Of a DNA stretch of 64,000 bases, positions 23,159 to 35,948 are shown in pieces. Source of the DNA: Hygrophila difformis (taxonomy: Eukaryota; Streptophyta; Magnoliopsida; Lamiales; Acanthaceae); NCBI GenBank assembly GCA_030278955.1, contig JAOANR010000003.1, positions 58,893,628 to 58,957,627 of the forward strand, written 5' to 3'. A program made the translations under genes and the position numbers. The notes under the pieces are model-generated. The model saw nothing but the letters and a program-made list of their open reading frames with translations, was not told the DNA's origin and made no database searches. Every line of letters begins with the position of its first letter. The first letter of the stretch is position 1.

Positions 23159-25699
23159 TGGAACTTTTGACAATTTGTCACACGAGTATTTTCGAAATAA
23201 TAATAAAATGAAATAATCTTTTGGTTTATCTTTTATTTAATGAAACCCATTTATGAAGATGGAGTTGGTATTAGGGATATATTTAGGTTGTCACGTTTTT
23301 ATTACTCGTGTTAAGAAACTGTGGCCCGAAAGCGCACGGTGTCAAAAATTCCAATATTTATAGTAAGTCCGGATCGTTCACTGGAGGATGTGCGACAGAA
23401 GCAGGTCCCACACCGTTTTACTAGATTTTCCACTCGTATTGCTCTAATCAGTTTGAAGTTGGACTAACAACTATATGACTGAATCTAATCTAAACTATGA
23501 AAGCAGTTAAATTAATCTACAAAGCATATTAAAATTGTTCTAAAAAGCGGATAAATCTATGCTAAAAAGCAATTAAAATTAAGTCCAAAAAGCAGATAAA
23601 ATTATCCTATGAAGGCAGTAAAGATTATGCTAAGAGAGCTGTAAATTTAAGCTATACTAGTTATGAAGCTGAATCATTATGGATAGAAGGGACAGGAAGA
23701 AAAGAATAAAAATTGGACAAGGGTTAGATAATGCATAATTAAACTTCCATTTTTTTACCCAGATCTTAATCTGGGATAATCCTGTCAGATAGCTAGTTCC
23801 CATGCTCTCAGTACTATGTTCCCTTTAACAGACATGTACTTACAGTATGAGTTTACATGTTCTTAAGACTACAAATTCTATGATACCACAGATTCATAAC
23901 TGCCCCGGCCAGGATATGTTATTTCATCTGTGGTTGACAAACAACACCTGACAAATCATTAGTTGAAGTGCCAAGTACTGCTATCATTCCCCCATGTCAC
24001 ACCCAAAGTTTAAAAATAAGCCTGAACTATCCCTTAACTCTCAGTCCCAGTAGCAGTTAGAAGTTCTCTCGATGCATCCAAGTGACCTCTGTAAAAGCGT
24101 TTAAAAGAAAGCAGTAAAGAAAGCATTTAAATATCCTAGCACTCGGAAGTTTCTAAAGCATCATACTGGTAGTAAATGAAAGCCCCCAGTCAGGATGACC
24201 GGATGTGGATCAAGAATTCTCGAATCTCAGCGAACTGCTCGCAATGTTCACGTCCTTCCGGGTGATTATGAGATACAAACTAATGAAACGAACTAATAGA
24301 TTAGTTCGTCCCGGATGCACTCACTCAGGACTCAAAAATAGACTTTGGCAGAAGAGGATAGCAGTTGAAAGGAACTCAACCCTATCTTAGAAAGTAACCA
24401 AGGCCTAGGTATTGTTCCTCTAGAATTATCTACCACACTGTATTTGAATCCAAGTGGATCCCATCTCGGTGTGACAGTAAATTCCCAACACATAGCAATT
24501 TCGGAAAATAATAAATTTGAAAACCATTCCCTAAACAGGTACTAGACTCTCAATAAGAACACAGACCCTTTCAGTCTAGATGAGACCTAATCGCTGACTC
24601 TACTTCTAATTCCCCAAAATTTAATCCTTGACAGAATATGAACTAGACATAACTGAGGAATTTATCCCTTACTTAGATCCGGATTTATAAATGAATTTTT
24701 GTTGGAAATTTAATATGCAATATCTGTTTAAATCTAGACTTCTAATTTCCAAGAGAAGGATCCCAAAATATTATGGACCACAACAATTACATAATAACAA
24801 CATGCATACGGATATATGGAAGTGTAAAATTAATTAACCCAAAATATAATGGTGGGTTTAGACAAAACGTGTGACACAGAAAAGAAGCAGCCGTGAGGCC
24901 AAAAGTGTGGCAGAATAATCGGGGGGACTGCAAATATTTGCTATCCAATTTCCCAATTACTCAGATGGGATGAATTTAGACAGCAGAAACCCTATAATGG
25001 CAGTGTCGCTAGCAGTTGGGCCTCTACTGTCTGCGAATTAAGATAAAAACCTACATGTTTCCTCTCTGCAATGCTCATCAGCTAATATTGACAGATATTA
25101 ACTGACTCATATTACATATTAGAATTAGGGTTTGGAAATTAAGATAAGGAAAATAAAACTGTATTTGGACAGTAATTAACTGAGTGGCTACTTCATTTCC
25201 CGGTGAAAGGACCGTTCGCCTGACCTTGTTAATTATTATCCAAACCATGCAAAATAACAAAAAGTAATTAACATACAGACTACGGGCTACTTCATTTCCC
25301 GGTGAAGGGACCGTTCGCCGACATTATTCTGTAATATCTTTTACTGTTCATTCACACATCACGAAAAAGACAAAATGAAAATAAAATAAAATAAAAGAGG
25401 ATGCCTTGTATGAGAGACATTGGTTTCTCATACAAGGTTATGGAACTAATCCATAATTAATGCTTAAATAATCCTTCATACCATAATTAATTACAGTCCG
25501 GATTATCTGCTTAAGGCATTAAGGTTTTGTTTATAGAAAAATCTTTTAGTGAGAATTGAACAAAGATCCTTCCATCAAGATAATTATTGATCTAAAATCA
25601 TTGCTAATCATGATCTTTAATTATTGACTTAAGGGTTCAATTAGTTAATGATCGGATATGGAGAAACATAAAATGTGGCAAAGGAGTGCCATGCATGTC

Positions 25700-26470
25700 G
25701 TGACACAAAATTGCGGCATGAACTGTGGGTTCATGACGGGAGGATCACGACGTGAGGGGTAGAGATAAAAGGATTTGGTTTAGGGTTTTCCCAGCCCTTA
25801 AACAAATTACCAGTCGCCAGATGTGGTTTAGCGATTGGGGTTTGGGGACTAAGGGCTAAGAAGGTAGAATTTTTTTAATTTAATAAAGGGGTGAGGACCC
25901 AGTCGTGATACCAAAAATTGTGTTGCGAGCCTAGGTTCCGCGCCATGGGTATTGCGACTGGTGGATTTTATAAATTTTTGCAAGGTGATGGCTTCATGTC
26001 GCTAAACCAAAAATTGTGTCGCGAGACATGGTCTCGCGACAGGAGTCTGGCGACATGAGGTTTTCTAAAAATTTTCAAAGTATTGGGCTCCCAGTCGCGA
26101 GAATAAAAAATTGTGTCGCGAGATGTGGTCTCGCGACAGGATGGTCTAGCGACTGGGGTTTTTCTAAATTTTTCTAAGGCATAATTCCCTGTCTCGAAAC
26201 TAAAAAGTGTGTCGTGAACCGTGGGTTCACGACAGGAGTCTCGCGACAGGAGCCTTAGGAATACAATTACAAGGATTTAGTCCTCAGTCGCTAAGCAAGA
26301 ATTGTGTCGCGAACCGTGGGTTCGCGACAGGATTGCCTCACGACTGAGGGATTTTAAAGATATTTTGGAACAAGTGTCCCAAAGCACCCATGTCGCGAGT
26401 CTGCTTTCCTGTCGCTAGACGTGGTCTCGCGACAGGGAGAGGTTGGCGACATGGGAGTGGTTCAGGACAC
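25700..26470. repeat. Palindrome array in Athila LTR, cluster 1
   Basis: Same architecture as in the LARD-like LTRs but with other arm sequences, for example TGTCGCGAGAC-ATG-GTCTCGCGACA at 26017-26041 and GTCGCGAACC-GTG-GGTTCGCGAC near 26306-26328. Confidence 0.8.
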
Positions 26471-27129
26471 AAGTTAGAAAAAGGAACAGTAGCATGCATT
26501 GTACGTGACCTCACCCCATTTCAGATTCAAAAGCAATTTTAACCCAAAACGACAAAACAATATTTGAATCCACCTAGAACATGCTTGAATGAAAATAAAT
26601 CTACCTGAAACAATATTAAAGTAAAGCAAATTCTTAATCTAGGGTTTGATCACACACAAACATGAAACATCATCCACAGAAATAAGAACAGTAAGCATAA
26701 AACATAGAGAATAAAGGTCAAATGACCAAAATAAAATGAAAGCAGTAAAGGATCCATGGGTTGTGAGACCCATTTCATGATTTTGGACACATCTTGATGA
26801 ATATTTTCCCATTTTATTAAATGGGTTTGATATTATCCATTAAGTTGGATAATACAAACCCAAAAACCAAAAGTTTAGAAATGGAACAAAGTATGAAACT
26901 GGCTACTTAAGCTACTGAAACAGAAAACAACATGAAAAATAAACTAAACTAAGCTAAATTAGGGCAGAAATTAAATAATACAAGAAAATAAAACTAGACT
27001 AAACTAAAACTACCTAGAGAAGATTCTTCAATCTGTCTTCAAGAGAATGGATTTTCTAACCCTGAGCACAAGGGGATCACCTCATATTTATAGAGATGAA
27101 ACCCTAGGCCCATGGGCCTTGGTCTGAGA

Positions 27130-27500
27130 CCCATTGTGTCGCAAGACATCACACACATCACAACCTATGTCGCGGGACCACGCGATGTGGCGCGAGATGA
27201 GGCTGCATGTCGCAAAGCTTCACGATTGGGTCTTGGCTTCTGTGTCGCTAAACATACCCATGTCGCGAGACCATGCTTCGTGCCACGGGTCTAGTGACAG
27301 GAGTCTAAGGACATGGTTTGTTCTTCATCTGCATCTGTGGTGCGAGACCACCCTGTGTCGCTAGACAATGTTTCACGCCATGGGTCTAGCGACAGGATCT
27401 TCCGGACTAGCCTTCCCTTCATTTGGTTGTTGTGTCGCTAGACACCCCCCTGTCGCGAGGCCATGTCTCTCGACAGGGGTCTAGCGACAGGGTGCTCCAG
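27130..27500. repeat. Palindrome array in Athila LTR, cluster 2
   Basis: Irregular GTCGCGAGAC, GTCGCTAGAC and TCTAGCGACAGG words in both orientations, ahead of a CT-rich tail. Confidence 0.65.
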
Positions 27501-27860
27501 ACACCGCTCAGTTGGGCCAGATGGGCCGAAATTGCATTTTTATGGGCTTTTTTTTTATTCTTTTCCCATCTTTTTGGTTTTTATGGGCTAATTCATTATT
27601 TTGCCCATCTTTTTCCTTCCTTTTTCTTTTATTTTCTTTTTCTCATGTTTTTGGATTTTTCTAACATAAATGTGTAATAAAATTACAAATTTATGTGTTT
27701 TTCATACCAGCTTATTATTTTTACAATTATGCATAAATCAGTCCAATTCAACTACTTTCTTATTTAATATAAGACCGGAATGCGATCAAATGCCCGTTTC
27801 AGACACGGAAATTGATTGAAAATAAGGATTGAAAATAATGGACATTTCTGGCCATTATCA

Positions 27861-28470
27861 TTCCCCTTGAAGAAACCTGTGAAGCACTCCCTCAAATTTG
27901 AGAAGATATGATCTTTGAAGAGTGGTCTTCTGGTAAAGCCTTGGACTTTCCCTTTTAAGTGTATTACCAGAACACTTAAAGGGTTCTGAACACAATCCTT
28001 ACTGAGACATGTCCAAGGCACTTCGATTTAGCAGCAACAAATCGATATCTTTGAACAAGAGGATGCCAATCGAAGATCTTTCAACTCAAGATGAACACTT
28101 GGAGCTTGAGAGAGTTTTTCTATATGTTAGATAGTTGATAAAAGGAATCTCTGTCTTCAACTTTTCTGAAAAACTATTTTAAACAAAAATCCCAACAGAC
28201 AGATTTCAAAAAGAGACAAATTTGAAAAAGAGTTGTTGGGGATTTTCTCGGTTGAGAGTAACAGCTATATCTGATTTGACAAGAATTCCCTGCAAGAAAA
28301 AGTTAGTCTATATCCTCCCATCATATCAGAGAAGAGCCATTGAGAACATTGCTAGCTGGATCTCTGCAAAACTCTGTATTTCAAACTTTGAGCACACTGC
28401 AGCAGAGATGGTTCCATCGAGTAGGTTCGATCATCGGTTTTGAACTTCTGTCAAAACACAGAACCCAACA
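27861..28470 (-). repeat. Truncated 3' LTR of the deleted Sirevirus
   Basis: Matches 36551-37139 of the right LTR (both contain CCTTGAAGAAACCTGTGAAG) and ends CCCAACA. A minus-strand polypurine tract AAAAAGGGGGAGAT adjoins it at 28471-28484. Confidence 0.85.
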
Positions 28471-28814
28471 ATCTCCCCCTTTTTGACTGGAACTGAGCCA
28501 GCACACAAATACAACCGATGATGAACTAAACAAGAGTACAGGAAATATAAATGCATCCCATTTACCCCACCACCGTTTACATTTCCCATAAAGAATAAGC
28601 TCTTTACAAAATATGACAATGTCAACATAGAGCTTGTACATCAATCACAAGGGGAAATATCCAGCAAACAGTTCACAAATACCAGCAACGAAAAATCATC
28701 AGTTCATAAACCATCTATCGAAAAGAGATTAGAGTTAGAAAGATGTTACCAATCTCCAGAGATGTTTAATTCAGCACGTTTAATTTGATCTCTCCCCCTC
28801 TGGATCACTTTATC

Positions 28815-28960
28815 TGGAAAAAAACATTCTGATTCCCCATCATCTCCCTCAGTGTCATCTCCATCTCCAGAATTATCCTCATCGTCATAAAGATGAATAA
28901 TGGCATGCTAATCATTAGACCATGTGTCAGGCAACAAGGCTAAGTCTTGCTTATATTTGC
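28815..28960 (-). pseudogene. C-terminal remnant of the Sirevirus third ORF
   Basis: The minus strand reads QDLALLPDTWSND, then IIHLYDDEDNSGDG and further acidic residues. This aligns with the end of the third ORF of the intact element (QALALLPEVWSDDEGAILHI, acidic tail). An in-frame TAG follows WSND. Only the tail of that protein is left. Confidence 0.6.
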
Positions 28961-29158
28961 GCAATTGACTCCTGGACCAAGATATCAGATAATATTCTAT
29001 CTTGAGGTGACATATTGGGTCGGTCCAGTGGGTCTTTTTGGTCTCTCCCTAAAAATTATAATTCCTGCAGCCCAAATCATTAGCAAATAAACATATTGAA
29101 CAAGTTTTAGGTTAGGAATTTGAACCGTTTACACAATAGGGGCATCCGATCAGCTTAT

Positions 29159-29340
29159 TCAGACAATGTTGCAAAGCCCAAGGTCTCTCCTTAATGATCC
29201 AACCTTGCTTGATTAAACCTTGATGTGAAACTTTGTAGAACAGCAAGTTCCTTGTAGTCAATCATCTTCTTTCCTGGCTTAGTTGATGAAGCAATGAGAC
29301 TGACCATGGTTCCTTTTGCACGCCATTCTCATCTTGGAAT
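29159..29340 (-). pseudogene. Deletion joint within Sirevirus pol
   Basis: After the gag knuckle region and a stop near 29337, the reading jumps to a segment with KKMIDYKELAVLQSF, which corresponds to a point about halfway down pol in the intact element ([13 protein letters not shown]), then directly to [11 protein letters not shown] and the stop at 29159, the last residues of pol. Protease, integrase, RT and most of RNase H have been lost in two steps. Confidence 0.65.
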
Positions 29341-31046
29341 ACTTCTCTTCAAGTTCTCATTAGGCCAAATGACTGGTCTGCCGGATAAAGCATCTCTGGC
29401 AAGAATGTGACAAGTTCCTGCCTTGTGACCATAATTGTGACAATATTCACATTCCAGGGGCACAGGAGCTGGAACATGTCTTTTAATCTTTGTCTTTGAT
29501 CCTTTGACTTGATCAACGATTTCCTTTATCCTTCTCATTGGAACTTCATCAGTAAGATTTCCACCTTTAACAAACTGCCTTTGATTCGAACTGGAGCTCC
29601 CTCGATCATAGCCAATACCATGTCTGTCACCATGAGATTTTCCAGCAGAAATTATTTCATCAAGAGTTCCTTTGCCTTTGTTAAGCTTGCTGATCAATTC
29701 TTCATCACTGGTTACTTTGGCATTCAACACTTGAACCTGTTCAGTGAGTGTGGTCACCTATTCTTCGAGTTCAGCCTTCTGATTGAACATGACAGTGACC
29801 TGCTCTGTAAGTTCTCCATTGGCAACTGTGAGCTCATGAACCTTTTTGGCAAGTTCATCTCTTTTGATGGACAACTCCACTGAACTTGGCTCCAAGATGT
29901 TTACAAGATTGCTCAGCTTATTTCGTTCATTGCAGGCATATGTTAATTCTTCCCGTTGAGCAAAATATTTCACTTTGAGATCCTCAAACTCAGTTCACAA
30001 TCTCCTGAATTCTTCTTCCTTATCTTTCAACTTGTCATATATCTCATTATATTGATCACTGATTGCTTAACACAAATAGGAAGGTTACCAACTTTGTCTG
30101 ATTCAGAGTCTGTATCAGAATTTGAGTCCCAAGAGCCAGCAAATGCTACTCTTGTTACATCATCACTATCACTATCACTATCACTGGAGCTTGAACTCTC
30201 TTCATCACTGAAGGTGGCACAATAGGTCTTGTTTGATTCCTTAGACCTATTTTTGAGGTTTTCACAATCAGCTCTCACATGACCATAGCCTTCACATTCA
30301 TAACACATGGGGCCACGTGGATCAACAAAATCTTTGGATTGTTTCTCTTCATTTCTATCACTCTTCCTTCTTTCTGGTCTTTTCATCGAAGAGCTTTCTC
30401 CATTCTTCTTTCCATATTTTTTTAATCTTTTATCCCTAAGGATCCTGGCAATGCGTTTTGAGAGCTTGACCAAGTCCTCCTCATCATCATCATCTGAACT
30501 CGAATCATCAGCAGAAGGTTCAATCTGAGATTTGGACTCCACTTTGAAAGCCACAGACTTCCCTGTAAATTTTTTGCAGTGGTCCATCTCCCATGACTGT
30601 AAGATCCCCATTAGTTCATCAACAGCTATGGTGGCATAGTTTTCTTGCAATTCAAGAGCAGCAATTTTGGCATTGAATCTATCAGGGAGAGTACCTATAA
30701 TTTTTCGAACTATCTCCTGGGAGGAGTAGGTCTTACCAAGTTGTTGAGCCTGGTTGGTTAGAGTACGGATTCTACTAAAATAACTATTGATAGACTCATG
30801 CTCATCCATGACAAGTTTATGAAATTGTGCTTCAATAGAAATGATTTTAGAAGTTCTAACAGGAGCCGAACCTTCATGAGAGTTTACCAGTATCTCCCAT
30901 GCTTCATAAGCAGTGGTGCAGGCAGAGATAAGGCTATATTGGTCCTCGGTCACTGCACTGAAGATAGCATGTAGTGCCTTGGAGTTCATGTTACAGTTGA
31001 TCCTATCCCCTGCAGTCCATTTCTTTTTGTCTTTAGGCTTGGCAAC
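29329..31046 (-). pseudogene. Gag of the deleted Sirevirus, main part
   Basis: Open segments 30027-30989, 29758-29973 and 29329-29757 form a Sirevirus gag: a helical capsid-like part (NSKALHAIFSAVTEDQYSL, HKLVMDEHESINSYFSRIRT), a first knuckle CYECEGYGHVRADC, an acidic Ser/Asp repeat, a long coiled coil and a second knuckle CEYCHNYGHKAGTC. A stop at 29758 and a frame change with an extra stop near 29990-30060 break it. The 5' end is interrupted by the solo LTR at 31047. Confidence 0.82.
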
Positions 31047-33569
31047 TGAAACTTTTGATAATTTCTTATTACGAGTGTTTTCGAAAATAGAATAATAGTG
31101 AATCCCAGTTTAAGTTTTATTTAATGAAACCAATTTATGAAGATGGAGTTGGAATTAGGGATATATTTATAGGTTGTCACATTTTTATTACTCGTGTTAA
31201 GAAACTGTGGCCCGAAAGCGCACGGTGTCAAAAATTGCAATATTTATAGGTAAGACCGGATCGTTCACTGGAGGATGTGCGATAGAAGCAGGTCCCACAC
31301 CGTTTTATCATATTTTCCATTCGTATTGCTCTAATCAGTTTAAGGGTTGAAACTATAATCTACTGACTGAATTTAATCTAGCAGATAAAATTATCCTACA
31401 AAGCATGTTAAAACTATTCTAGAAAAGCAATTACACCTGTTCTAAGGAAGCAATTAAATTATCCTAAGAGAGCAATAAAAATTAATCTAAGAAAGCCATA
31501 AATCTAAGCTATGCTATCTAGAAAGCAGATTAAAAAGTGAGTCAAAAGGGACTGGGAGAAAATAATAAAAATTGGACAAGATTCAGATAAAACATAAATA
31601 AACTTCCATTTTTATACACAGATCTTTGTTTGGGATAAACCTGTCATATAGCTAATTCTCATGCTCTCAGTACTATGTTCCCTTTAACAGACAGGTACTT
31701 ACAGTATGGGTTTACATGTTCTTAAGACCACAAATTCTAAGATACCACAGACTTATAACTACCCCGGCCAGGGTATGTTATTCGTCTATGGTGGACAAGC
31801 AACACCTGACAAATCATTAGTTGAAGTGCCAAGTACTGCTATCGTTCCCCCATATCACACCCAAAGATTCCAATTAAGCTTGAACTATCCCATAACTCTC
31901 AAACCTAGAAGCAGTTTTGCTACTCTCAAGACATCCGAGTGACCTCTAAAGAAAGCATTTAAAAGAAAGCGACTAAGAAAGCATTTAAAATCCTATCACT
32001 CGGAGGTTTTAAAAGTGTTGCCCTGGTAGTATAAGAAGAGCCCCCAGTCAGGATGACCGGATGTGGATCAAGAATTCCCGGATCTTGGTGAACCGCTCGC
32101 AGTGTTCACTTCCTTCCGGGTGGTTATGAGATAAAAACTAATGAAACAAACTAATAATAAATTAGTTTGTTCCGGATGCACTCACTCAGGACTCAAAAAT
32201 AGGCTTTGGCAGAAAAGGATAGCAATTGAAAGAAACTCAACCATATCTTAGAAAATAACCAATGCCTGAGTGTTGTTCCTCCAGAATTATCTATCACATC
32301 GTATTTGAATCCAAGTGGACCCCATCTCAGTGTAATATTTAATACCAGATTTCCAACACACAGCAGTTTTGGAAAATAATAAATTTGAAAACAATTCCCT
32401 AAATAGGTACTAGACTCTCAATAAGAACACAGACCTTTTCAGTCTAGAGGAGACCTAGTCGCTGACTCTGCTTCTAATTTCTCAAAATCAACCCCCGGTA
32501 GAATATGAATTTAGACATAACTTAAGAATTTATCCCTTACTTAGACCCGGATTTTATAAATAATTTTTTGTTGAAAATTTAATATGCAATATCTGATTTA
32601 AATCAAGACTTCTATATCGAAGGGAAGGATCCCAAAATAATATGACCACAATATCTACATAATAATAGCATGCATATGGATATAATGAAGTGTAAAATTA
32701 ATCAACCCAAAATATAATGGTGGGTTTAGACAGAATGCATGACTCAGATATGAAGTAGCCGTGAGGCAAAATATGATGGCAGAATAATCGGGTGGACTGC
32801 AAACATCTGCTATCCAGTTTCCCAATTACTCGGATGGAATGAATTTAGACAACAGAAAACCCTATAATGGAAGTGTCGCTACCAGTTGGGCCTCTGCTGC
32901 CTGTGAATCCGGATAAAAACCTACATGTTTCCTCTCTGCAATGATCATCAGCTAATATTGACAGATATCGACTGATTCATATTACAGATTAGAATTTGGG
33001 TTTCGAAATTAAGATAAAGAAAAAGAAACTGTATCCGGATAGGAGTCAGCTGAGCCGCTATTATAATCCTGGCTGACGAACCCCAAGGCTTCCACCGACC
33101 ACTATTCGAACAATGCAAATTAACATATAGTAATTAATATATAGACTACGAGCTAATTTATCTGTGTGGGAATATCCGCCAACATTGGTATGTTATATTT
33201 CTTACTAGTTGTTTCACACAACAAAGACCGAAAATAAAAAGAAAATAAAATAAAATAAAATAAAAGAAGAATGCCTTGCATGAGAGACATTGGTTTCCCA
33301 TGCAAGATTAGGGAATTAAATTCATAATTAATATTTTAAATGATCCTTCGTACCATAATTAATTACAGTCTGGATCATCTACTTAAAACATTAAGATTTT
33401 GTTTATAGAAAATTGTTTTAGAGAGAATTGAACAAAGGTCCTTTAATCATGGTAATTATTGAACTTAATTATTGCTAATCATAATCATTAATTAATGACT
33501 TAAGGGTTCAATTAATTAATAGTCGGGTATGGAGAAACATAAAATTTGGCAAGGGAGTGCCATGTATGT

Positions 33570-34350
33570 CGTGAGACAGAAATTGTGTCGTGAACCATGG
33601 GTTCATGACGGGAAGATCACGACATGAGGGGTGGGGAATAAAAGAATTTGAATTTTTGGAAATTTAGGGTTTCCATGTCGCTAGACAAAAAGTGTGTCGT
33701 GAGACCATGTCTCACGACAGGAGACTTGCGACATGGGGGTTGGAAGTTAGAATTTTTGGGATGTAAAAGAGATGAGGACCCAGTCGTGAAACCATAAATA
33801 GTGTTGCGAACCTAGGTTCGCGATATGGGTCTCACGACTAGTGTATTTTAGGAATATTTGCCAAGTCATGGAGCTCCAGTCACTAGACAAAAATTGTGTC
33901 GTGAGCGACTGGAGTGATTTAACAAATTAAACAAAGATATATGGGCTCCCAGTCGCGAGACCAAAATTGTGTCGTGAGACATGGTCTCACGACAAGAGTC
34001 TTGCGACTGGGAAATTTTTTAAATAAAAACCAAGTATTTGGTCTCCCAGTCGCTAGACTGAAAGTGAGTCGTGAGACGTGGTCTCACGACTGGAGTGTCT
34101 TGCGACTGGGAGTTTTCCAAAAATTACCTAAGGCATAATTTCCCAGTCGTGAGACTAAGATTGTGTCGTGAGACGTAGTCTCACGACTGGAGCCTTACAT
34201 AATGAAAATAAAGGGTTTTTGGTCTCCAGTCGCTAGGCATAAGAGTGTGTCGTGAACCGTGGGTTCACGACAGGATGTTTCACGACTGGAGGTTTCAAAA
34301 TTAAAAGACAAGTGTCCCGAGACACCTATGTCGCGAAACTACCCTCCAAT
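33570..34350. repeat. Palindrome array in solo LTR, cluster 1
   Basis: Units such as TGTCGTGAGAC-ATG-GTCTCACGACA at 33970-33994: most GTCGCG arms of the other LTRs are GTCGTG here, with CACGAC on the opposite arm. Confidence 0.8.
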
Positions 34351-34370
34351 CGTTAGACGTGGTCTCAGGA

Positions 34371-34524
34371 CCCAAGTCAGAAAGGAACAGTGGCATGCAT
34401 GCAACATGCGTGATATCACCCTATTTCAGATCAAAAAGCTATTCTAACCCAAGTCAGAAAGGAACAGTGGCATGCATGCAACATGCGTGATATCACTCTA
34501 TTTCAGATCAAAAAGCTATTCTAA
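34371..34524. repeat. 77-bp tandem duplication in solo LTR
   Basis: Two almost identical 77-bp units beginning CCCAAGTCAGAAAGGAACAG. The Athila LTR has one corresponding unit near 26465. Confidence 0.9.
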
Positions 34525-35109
34525 CCCAAAAATAACAGAACAGAATTTGAACCTATCTAGAACATGCTTGAACAAAATAAATCTAACTAAAACAATATAA
34601 AAATAAAGCAAGATCATAATCTAGGGTTTTAACACACATTATGCATGAACATCATCCCAAAAATAAGCAAAACATTATGCTAAAATGGAAAATAATGGTC
34701 AAGTGACCAAAAATAAAATGAAAGCAGTAAATCCATTGGTTTATAACACCCATTTCATGATTTGGGACACCATTTCAAGATTAACTTCCGATTTTCATAA
34801 GTGGGTTTGATAATATCCATCATTTTGGACATTACAAACCCTAAATCAAAGGTTTAGAACAAGAAATAATGGTAGAAAGTGGCTACCTAGCTACTGAAAT
34901 GGAAAAACAAACACAAAATTAAGCTAAGCTAGTGCATAATTTAAATAATACAAAAGAAAGAATTAAAACTAAAACTAAACTAACTACCTAAGAGAGAATT
35001 CTCTATTCTGCCTTCAAGAGTTTGAATTGCTAACTGATCAACCCTAGGCACCTTGGATCACCCTATATTTATAGAGATGAAACCCTAGGCCCATGGGCCT
35101 TTATTTGAG

Positions 35110-35610
35110 GCCCACACATGTCGCAAGACTCACACACATCACAGCCTTCCTTGTGCCGCGAGATCACGCGGTATGGCGCGAGACTGGGCTGCATGTCGCA
35201 AGACTTCATGCCTGGTCGTGAGGCTCTCTGGACTGGGTCTCCATTTTGCTTCTGCATTGCTAGACACCCTCCCAGTCGCAAGACCATGCTTCGCGACTGG
35301 GGTCTAGCGACTGGTATTATGGACTGGCTTCTTCTTCAGTTGGCCCTTGCGTCGCGAGACTCATCCCCAGTCGCTAGACTATGTTTCGCGACTGGGGTCT
35401 TGGGACCGCAGGCTCCGGACTGGCTTTACTTGTCTTCATTTGGCCTCCATGCCGCTAAACACCTTCCCAGTCGCGAGACCATGCTTCACGACTGGGGGTT
35501 TAGGGACATGAGACTATGGACTGGTTTCACCTATTTACTCTCTCTTGGGTCGCGAGACTCTCCCCAGTCGTGAGACTATGCTTCACGACTGGGGATTTGT
35601 CTCGCGACTG
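35110..35610. repeat. Palindrome array in solo LTR, cluster 2
   Basis: GTCGCGAGAC, GTCGCTAGAC and matching complements in looser spacing, followed by the same GGGCC-rich and CT-rich tail as in the Athila LTR. Confidence 0.65.
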
Positions 35611-35948
35611 GCTGGGCCTGATGGGCCAAAATTGTATTTTTGTGGGCTTTTTCCATTCTTTTCTCATCTTTTTGGTTTTTGTGGGCTATTTTATTCTTTT
35701 GCCCATCTTTTTCATTCCTTTTTCTCTTCTTTTCTTTTTCTCATGTTTTTGGATTTTTCTAACACAAAATGTAATGAAATTACATATTTTTGTGTTTTTC
35801 ATACCAGCTTATTATTTTTACAAATATGATTAATCAGTCTAATTCAACTGCTTTCTTATTTAATACAAGACCGGAATGCGATCAAATGCCCGTTTCAGAC
35901 ACGGAAATGGATTGAAAATAATGGACATTTCTGGCCATTATCAGCAAC

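Larger units (their letters stand above)
1..27860 (-). mobile_element. Athila-lineage Ty3/gypsy retrotransposon, left end outside window
   Basis: Read on the minus strand, the order is 5' LTR (23159-27860), primer-binding site, gag, aspartic protease, reverse transcriptase, RNase H, integrase and then a two-exon ORF of unknown function. The primer site matching the tRNA-Asp type, the gag of the 'hLatFlelc' style, the CX2CX4HX4C knuckle and the protease motif DLGSSIN fit the Athila lineage. The element inserted into the 3' LTR of an older Sirevirus: that LTR resumes at 27861. Its own 3' LTR is not in the window. Gag and pol contain several frameshifts and stops, so this copy is not autonomous. 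Its pol is split by a second large element at 6471-20465. LTRs of 4.7 kb are longer than I expect for Athila. Confidence 0.85.
23159..27860 (-). repeat. 5' LTR of the Athila element (4702 bp)
   Basis: Starts TGGAACTTTTGACAATT and ends GGCCATTATCA. It is collinear with the LARD-like LTRs for most of its length but clearly diverged, and lacks their GC-rich ORF block. It holds one AT hairpin (about 24289-24312) and palindrome clusters at about 25700-26460 and 27130-27500. A segment with TTTCCCGGTGAA-GGACCGTTCGCC is duplicated at about 25190-25230 and 25290-25320. Confidence 0.88.
31047..35943 (-). repeat. Solo LTR of the Athila/LARD family (4897 bp)
   Basis: Starts TGAAACTTTTGATAATT, ends GGCCATTATCA, and is flanked by GCAAC on both sides (31042-31046 and 35944-35948). 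There is no interior or second LTR, so it arose by recombination between the two LTRs of an inserted element. It carries an AT hairpin with changed but paired arms (about 32145-32173), palindrome clusters at 33570-34350 and 35110-35610, and a tandem duplication of 77 bp (34371-34447 and 34448-34524). Confidence 0.9.
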
